Assembly (NCBI GenBank): GCA_009377665.1
Contig: WHTO01000012.1
Location: 1-33,074, forward strand
Origin: Dehalococcoidia bacterium
GTDB lineage: Bacteria; Chloroflexota; Dehalococcoidia; WHTO01
DNA length: 33,074 nt
Direction: 5' to 3'
The position numbers were made by a program, and so were the translations under genes. Positions 28,041 through 33,074 of this stretch are shown piece after piece (position 1 is the first letter of the stretch; each line of letters starts with the position of its first letter). Under the pieces are notes generated by a model, which saw only the letters and a program-made list of their open reading frames with translations, was not told the origin of the DNA and did not search any database.

Positions 28041-28774
28041 AGCGCGTACAGGATACGGTTGCAGCTACCGCAGTTGGTCAGCGTCCGCGATAGTCGCGCC
28101 GCCTTCACGATGTGATCGGGCAGCTCAACGCGGCATCCGCCGCAGACGCCTCGTGACAGGGCGACGATTGCCGGGCGTCGCCTGCTGCGCATGTCTTCGT
28201 ACTGACTCAGGGCGCCCGACGGGATTTCGGCGTTGGCCTCGCGTCTCTTACCTTCCAGCTGCTCGATGGCCTGTTGCGTGGCGTCCCGTTCGTTCGTCAG
28301 CTGCTGGCGGCGCTGGGCCCAGGCGTCCTCCTGCTGCGTGAGGTCGCGATGGATGCTGGTTTCCTCTGCGCGAGCGGTCTCGACCTCGTCCATGAGCAGA
28401 AGGACACGCTCGTCGAGCGCCTGGCGCTGCCGGCGCAGCATCTTGACGTCATTGTCCAGGTCCGTGAGCTCTTTGGGGGAGCGCACGGAGCCTGAGTACA
28501 GTTTCTTCTCCATGTCCGAGAGGTGTTGCGTCACCTCCCCGTCCTTGAGCTCTAGATCTTTCTCGGTGACGTTGAGGTCCCTGAGGCGCTCCCTCACCTC
28601 CTGGAGCTGCCCGCGCAGGTCATCGAGCCCATCGGGTTCCTCGAGCTGAGCCTCAAAGAGCTGGAGGGAGCCGCGACGCGACTCGATGTCGGTGTCTATC
28701 TGTTGGAGGGCGAATAGGTCGGAGACGAGCGTCAAGTGGGCCTTCCTGGAGCGGTGGGAGGTGTGAACGGCCAT
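28037..28774 (-). CDS. Coiled-coil zinc-ribbon protein (COG1579/zf-RING_7 type)
   Basis: 245 aa: long coiled-coil hairpin followed by SRGVCGGCRVELPDHIVKAARLSRTLTNCGSCNRILYAL. Confidence 0.85.
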   Translation of the reverse strand: MAVHTSHRSRKAHLTLVSDLFALQQIDTDIESRRGSLQLFEAQLEEPDGLDDLRGQLQEVRERLRDLNVTEKDLELKDGEVTQHLSDMEKKLYSGSVRSPKELTDLDNDVKMLRRQRQALDERVLLLMDEVETARAEETSIHRDLTQQEDAWAQRRQQLTNERDATQQAIEQLEGKRREANAEIPSGALSQYEDMRSRRRPAIVALSRGVCGGCRVELPDHIVKAARLSRTLTNCGSCNRILYAL

Positions 28775-28842
28775 TATCGCGGAGACCGCTTAGCGCTTCA
28801 ATGAGGGCGTCGGGTTCCGCGCTTCCGCGCTTGGGTCGTCCC

Positions 28843-28848
28843 TATACT
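28843..28848 (+). promoter_or_regulatory. Putative -10 box for yceD-rpmF-fab operon
   Basis: TATACT only 4 nt before the GTG at 28853; no convincing -35. Confidence 0.35.
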
Positions 28849-28852
28849 GGAT

Positions 28853-29395
28853 GTGGCAGCCGTGGAATTCAACGTAGCCCAGCTTCTCCAGGAAAGCACC
28901 GGCGCCACCCGCCGCTATGAGGGCCTCCGCGAGGAGGTTGCCGTGATAGATGGCGGAGAGCAGGTACCCGTCGAAGGAGACGTGACTCTGACCCGCACCC
29001 CCGGTGGTGTACTGGCCGCGGCCCGCCTGCAGCTGCTCGTGGGCGAGGACTGTGCGCGCTGCCTAACACCTTTCGAGGCCCCGCTCAGGGTGACGATCGA
29101 AGAGATCTACCACCCGACGATCGACATCGTTAACGGGCAGCGGCTTCCGGCCCCCGAAGACCCCGAGGCATTCCTGATCGACGAGCACCACATTCTTGAT
29201 CTCACGGAGCCAATCCGGCAGTATCGCCTGATGGCGGGGTCGCTTGCCCCGCTCTGTCGGCCCGATTGTCGTGGCCTGTGCGCCGTCTGCGGCGCTGACC
29301 TGAATGATTCAGCCGAGCAACACCAGCACGAGCGCCCGATAGACGCTCGCTGGTCCGCCCTCAATGAGCTGCAGACCCAGCCAAGCAAGGAATAG
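28853..29395 (+). CDS. YceD/DUF177 family protein
   Basis: 180 aa: EDCARCLTPFEAPLRVTIEEIYHP...LTEPIRQYRLMAGSLAPLCRPDCRGLCAVCGADLN; immediately upstream of rpmF as is typical. Confidence 0.9.
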   Translation: MAAVEFNVAQLLQESTGATRRYEGLREEVAVIDGGEQVPVEGDVTLTRTPGGVLAAARLQLLVGEDCARCLTPFEAPLRVTIEEIYHPTIDIVNGQRLPAPEDPEAFLIDEHHILDLTEPIRQYRLMAGSLAPLCRPDCRGLCAVCGADLNDSAEQHQHERPIDARWSALNELQTQPSKE

Positions 29396-29397
29396 CA

Positions 29398-29607
29398 ATG
29401 CCCCCTCTGCCAAAGCGAAAGTACCCCAAGTCCCGCCAGGGAAAGCGACGCAGCCACCTGCGCGCCGACGCTCCGGGCCTGGTTGATTGCCCCCAGTGCC
29501 GCAGCCCCCGGCTGCCACACAATGCCTGTCCGGTCTGCGGGACCTACAAACGGCGCCAGGTGCTCGACATCAAGACGCCGGAGCTGCCCGATCAGCGTCC
29601 GTCCTGA
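29398..29607 (+). CDS. rpmF: 50S ribosomal protein L32
   Basis: MPPLPKRKYPKSRQGKRRSH...LVDCPQCRSPRLPHNACPVCGTYKRRQVL, zinc-binding C+ form. Confidence 0.95.
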   Translation: MPPLPKRKYPKSRQGKRRSHLRADAPGLVDCPQCRSPRLPHNACPVCGTYKRRQVLDIKTPELPDQRPS

Positions 29608-29643
29608 CCGCCGTCTTTCACTGAGCGGCCCGCGTGCCGCCAG

Positions 29644-29667
29644 GCGGTCGCCGCGATCGGCGACCGC
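29644..29667 (+). other. Hairpin immediately upstream of fabD
   Basis: GCGGTCGCC-GCGATC-GGCGACCGC, perfect 9-bp arms, ending 6 nt before the TTG start at 29674. Confidence 0.65.
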
Positions 29668-29673
29668 GAGGGC

Positions 29674-30627
29674 TTGAAGCCCCTCATCGACCTCGCCGCC
29701 CTGCCCGACGGCGAGGACGCCTGGATCTTCCCCGGACAGGGTGCCCAGCAGATCGGGATGTCGCTCGATTTTGCCGCTGCCTTCAGCGAATCCGCCGCCC
29801 TTTTCGCTGAAGCCGAGGAGGTCCTCGGCTACTCGCTCGCCGACTTGATCAAGGATGGGCCGGACGAGACGCTCACGATGACGGTGCATACCCAGCCGGC
29901 CGTTTTCGTCGCCAGCCTGGCCGCCCTTAAGGCCGCCGAGGCTACGGGCCTGCTTTCCAGGCCGCGCTGCCTGGCCGGCCACAGCCTCGGTGAATACTCG
30001 GCGGTTGTGGCCTCGGGCTCGCTGTCATTCGCCGACGGCCTACGACTGGTCAACGAGCGCGCCCGCCTCATGCAGCAGGCCGGGGAGGCAAGTCCGGGGA
30101 GTCTCGTTGCCCTCCTCGGAGCGGACATCGAGCAGGCGCTGGCGCTGGCCGCGGACGCCGGTAGCGAGGTCTGCAACGTCAACGCCCCCGGCCAGGTCGT
30201 GCTTGGCGGTACGCTTGACGCGGTCAGGAGAACCATCGAGCGCGCCCGCGGGTTCGGCATCAAAAGGGCCGTCGAGCTAAAGGTCGGCGGGGCGTTCCAC
30301 TCCAGCCTCATGCGGCCGGCGGCGAATGGGTTGGCTCGCTTTGCGTCCGGCATCGACTTCGGCAACCCGGAGGTGCCGGTCGTCGCCAACACCAGCGGGC
30401 GGGCTCTTACCTCGGGCAGCGGCCTGGCGGAAGAGCTCATTCAGCAGATAAGCAATCCCGTAATCTGGAGGACAGCGTGCGGACCATGATTCGGCCGCGG
30501 AGTGGGGCGGTTCGTCGAATTCGGCCCGGGGAACGTGCTGACCGGAATGGTTAAGAGAATCGATGTCGGGATGTCGACCCTGAGTGTCAGCACGGTCGAT
30601 GACCTGGCGACGAGATCGCCGTCATGA
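29674..30627 (+). CDS. fabD: Malonyl-CoA:ACP transacylase FabD, interrupted near the C-terminus
   Basis: AWIFPGQGAQQIGMSLDF...CLAGHSLGEYSAVVASG...AFHSSLMRPAANGL then in-frame TGA at 30487-30489; homology resumes as GRGVGRFVEFGPGNVLTGMVKRIDVGMSTLSVSTVDDLATRSPS* ending 30627 and overlapping the fabG ATG. Confidence 0.88.
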
Positions 30628-31370
30628 TCGACCTCAGCGGCAGGAGCGCGTTGATCACTGGCTCGTCACGCGGGATCGGCGCGCAGATCGCCCGTGTCCT
30701 GGCGTCGTGTGGCGCCGATATCGCGATCAATCACAGCAAGAGCCCCGATCAGGCCCAGGCCGTGGCGGCCGAGATCCGGGCGCTCGGCCGCAGGGCTGCT
30801 GTGATCCAGGCAGACGTACGGAAGGCTGCGGACTGTAATCGCCTCGTCGGCGGCGTCGTCGATGAGCTTGGCGCCATCGACATACTGATCAACAACGCGG
30901 GTACGACGAGCGATAGCCTCGTCATGCGGATGACCGACGACGCATGGCAGTCCGTGCTGGACCTGAACCTGACGGCGGCCTTCAACTGCATACGCCCGGC
31001 CGTGCGCCAGATGATGCGTCAGAGGTGGGGTCGAATAGTCAACATAACCAGTGTGGGGGGTTTGCGCGGAAACGCTGGCCAGGCCAATTACGCCGCTTCC
31101 AAAGCGGGTATGATCGGACTGACCAAAGCTATAGCCCGCGAGATGGCGACCAGGAATGTCACCTGCAATGCCGTCGCTCCCGGCCTTGTCAAGACCGAGC
31201 TCACTTCGGATCTGCGCCAGGAGCAAGAGCGGTACTACCTGGAGATAATACCGATGCAGAGACTCGGAACAGAAGCCGAAATCGCGCCCGCCGTCGCGTT
31301 CCTCTGTTCGGAAGAGGCCGCCTACATTACCGGCCAGGTGTTGAGCGTGGACGGCGGATTGGCGATGTAG
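30624..31370 (+). CDS. fabG: 3-oxoacyl-[ACP] reductase FabG
   Basis: ALITGSSRGIGAQIARVLA...INNAGTTSDSLVMRMTDDAWQSVLDLNL...YAASKAGMIGLTKAIARE...ITGQVLSVDGGLAM. Confidence 0.95.
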   Translation: MIDLSGRSALITGSSRGIGAQIARVLASCGADIAINHSKSPDQAQAVAAEIRALGRRAAVIQADVRKAADCNRLVGGVVDELGAIDILINNAGTTSDSLVMRMTDDAWQSVLDLNLTAAFNCIRPAVRQMMRQRWGRIVNITSVGGLRGNAGQANYAASKAGMIGLTKAIAREMATRNVTCNAVAPGLVKTELTSDLRQEQERYYLEIIPMQRLGTEAEIAPAVAFLCSEEAAYITGQVLSVDGGLAM

Positions 31371-31838
31371 ATGGCGACCACACCGAGGCGTAAGGCGAGG
31401 GTCGCCGCGCTCCAGGCGCTTTACGAGGCCGATGTGGCCGGGCATCCGCTGGAAGAATGTCTCGAACGTCAACTGAGCGAGCGGATCGATGACCCGCAGG
31501 CGGCCGAGATGACCACTGAGCTTGTGCGAGGGGTGAGCGCAAACGCGGTGGCGATAGACGAGACGATCCGCAAGACGGCGCCGGGTTGGAAGCTGGAGCA
31601 GATGGGCGCGGTCGACCGCAACATCCTCCGTCTTGCCGTCTACGAATTGCTTCACAATAATGAAGCACCGCTGAGCCCTACCATCAACGACGCTGTTGAG
31701 CTGGCGAAGACTTATGGAGGCGAAAGCTCAGGAAGGTTCGTGAACGGCGTTCTTGGTGCAATCAGTCTTACAGGGGACCCCGAGCGGGACGCTTTAACCA
31801 GGATTCAGAAAAGGAGCCACAGTGGCCACAGTCTATGA
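31371..31838 (+). CDS. nusB: Transcription antitermination factor NusB
   Basis: [20 protein letters not shown]...[18 protein letters not shown]...[27 protein letters not shown]. Confidence 0.93.
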   Translation: MATTPRRKARVAALQALYEADVAGHPLEECLERQLSERIDDPQAAEMTTELVRGVSANAVAIDETIRKTAPGWKLEQMGAVDRNILRLAVYELLHNNEAPLSPTINDAVELAKTYGGESSGRFVNGVLGAISLTGDPERDALTRIQKRSHSGHSL

Positions 31839-32079
31839 CCGCGTAAAGAAGATCATCGTCGACCAGCTTGGTGTGGAAGACGAGCAGGTTCTATCAACCG
31901 CTTCCTTCGTCGATGATCTCAACGCTGACTCGCTCGACCTTGTCGAGCTGATCATGTCGATGGAAGAGGAATTCTCGACGGACGGCCAGGCTCTTGAGAT
32001 TTCAGACGAGGACGCTGAGAAGATCATCACAGTGCAGGATGCCGTGGACTTCCTCAAAGACCACGGTGTCGAAGACTGA
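31822..32079 (+). CDS. acpP: Acyl carrier protein
   Basis: [16 protein letters not shown]...[26 protein letters not shown] phosphopantetheine site. GTG start inside the nusB 3' end. Confidence 0.94.
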   Translation: MATVYDRVKKIIVDQLGVEDEQVLSTASFVDDLNADSLDLVELIMSMEEEFSTDGQALEISDEDAEKIITVQDAVDFLKDHGVED

Positions 32080-32129
32080 AGCGAGGAACACTCGGGCTTC
32101 AGAACCTCATCAACTAGGCTAGGGCAGCT

Positions 32130-32552
32130 ATGCAATTCTTCGGTGTCGGCCTCTTCGAGCTGACGATGGTCCTGCTCGTGGCCCTCCTCGTCGTCGGCCC
32201 CGACAAGCTGCCACAGACAGCTCGTGAGATCGGCAAGGGCGTGCGCACCCTGCGCCGCTACGCCTTCGATGTCCGGCAGGAGCTCGGGGAAGGCTTCAAC
32301 GAGTTGACGCAGGAGCTGGAGGAAACCAGGTCGGAGCTTCGCGACCTGCGGCGCGAGCTTACCGCCACCGGCTCTTTGGTGGAGGAGGACCTGCGCGAGG
32401 CGGGCGCTGCCATTGAGGGCGAGTTCGTGGATGCCGAGGAGCAGCCCGACCAGCCCGAGCAACCCGCAAGCCATTCGAGCTCGAACGGGTCGAGTGGAGC
32501 GTCCGCCAGGAGAACTCGCAGCGCCGGCCGGCGCCGCGAAACCGAGGACTGA
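32130..32552 (+). CDS. tatB: Sec-independent translocase TatA/TatB family, TatB-like
   Basis: FFGVGLFELTMVLLVALLVVGPDKLPQTAREIGKGVRTLRRYAFDVRQEL, followed by tatC. Confidence 0.85.
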   Translation: MQFFGVGLFELTMVLLVALLVVGPDKLPQTAREIGKGVRTLRRYAFDVRQELGEGFNELTQELEETRSELRDLRRELTATGSLVEEDLREAGAAIEGEFVDAEEQPDQPEQPASHSSSNGSSGASARRTRSAGRRRETED

Positions 32553-32557
32553 CCCCG

Positions 32558-33074
32558 GTGGCCACGACGACACGTCCTCACTCGCCCGAGCCACCGCCGG
32601 CCCCCGAACGGTCCGAGTTCCAGGAGAGGTCCATGACCATCCTGGAGCACGTTGCCGAGCTGCGGACGCGGATGATGATCTGCGCCGGCGCCATGGTCAT
32701 CACCACTGCGGTCTCGTTCTATTTCGCGAAAGAGGTGATGGACTTCCTGTTGATGCCGGCTGAAAGCGCCCGCCCGGGATTCCGGCCCATTCAGACCGAG
32801 CCGCTCGAGTTTATCGCGTCATACTTCAAGATCGCGTTGCTGATGGCGCTCGCCGCGTCGATGCCTGTGCTGGTGTGGCAGCTGATAGCCTTCGTGTCGC
32901 CCGGTCTGACTCCCCAGGAGCGGCGCTGGATGCTGCCCATCGTGCTGGGCACCGGGTTGTCCTTCCTGTCTGGTCTCGCTTTCGGTTTCTTCGTCGCCCT
33001 CCCGCCTGCCATCGACTTCCTGATCAACTTCGGCGACGACGTTGCCGAGCCGACTTTGCGCATAGGGCCCTACA
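32558..33074 (+). CDS. tatC: Sec-independent translocase TatC, 3' truncated by window
   Basis: GTG 32558: ...MTILEHVAELRTRMMICAGAMVITTAVSFYF...PLEFIASYFKIALLMALAASMPVLVWQLIAFVSPGLTPQERRWMLPIV. Confidence 0.9.
   Translation, partial: MATTTRPHSPEPPPAPERSEFQERSMTILEHVAELRTRMMICAGAMVITTAVSFYFAKEVMDFLLMPAESARPGFRPIQTEPLEFIASYFKIALLMALAASMPVLVWQLIAFVSPGLTPQERRWMLPIVLGTGLSFLSGLAFGFFVALPPAIDFLINFGDDVAEPTLRIGPY

Noticed and set aside
1-33074. CRISPR arrays, tRNAs, rRNAs
   Set aside because: No regularly spaced repeats and no recognisable tRNA/rRNA signatures noticed by eye; a tRNAscan/Infernal run would be decisive.

Overview
The window is a high-GC, densely packed bacterial chromosomal segment, probably Chloroflexota/Dehalococcoidia-like (inferred from gene order and composition, not proven). 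Left to right it contains: (1) the 3' end of a LeuA-like gene and a terminator; (2) a bPH2-type membrane protein; (3) a copper/redox module: His-rich secreted protein, CopC, a CopC-CopD-cytochrome c fusion, a DsbA-like lipoprotein, an unknown membrane-anchored protein and a Fur regulator; (4) a long dcw cluster, mraZ-rsmH-ftsL-ftsI-murF-mraY-murD-ftsW-murG-murC-murB-ddl-ftsQ-[unannotated 35-aa ORF]-ftsA-ftsZ, with murE absent and murD frameshifted; (5) rnpB (RNase P RNA, minus strand), missed by ORF calling; (6) a minus-strand group of a zinc-ribbon coiled-coil protein, a serine-recombinase-like protein with a degenerate catalytic domain, and a GAF/PAS/GGDEF diguanylate cyclase; (7) yceD-rpmF-fabD-fabG-nusB-acpP, with fabD interrupted by what look like two compensating indels; (8) tatB-tatC (tatC truncated by the window end). 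No CRISPR array, tRNA, rRNA or intact mobile element was recognised. The strongest candidates for something new are the 35-codon ORF between ftsQ and ftsA, the apparently repurposed recombinase coupled to a zinc-ribbon protein, and the mraZ promoter overlapping 10-bp-periodic TGGG boxes.
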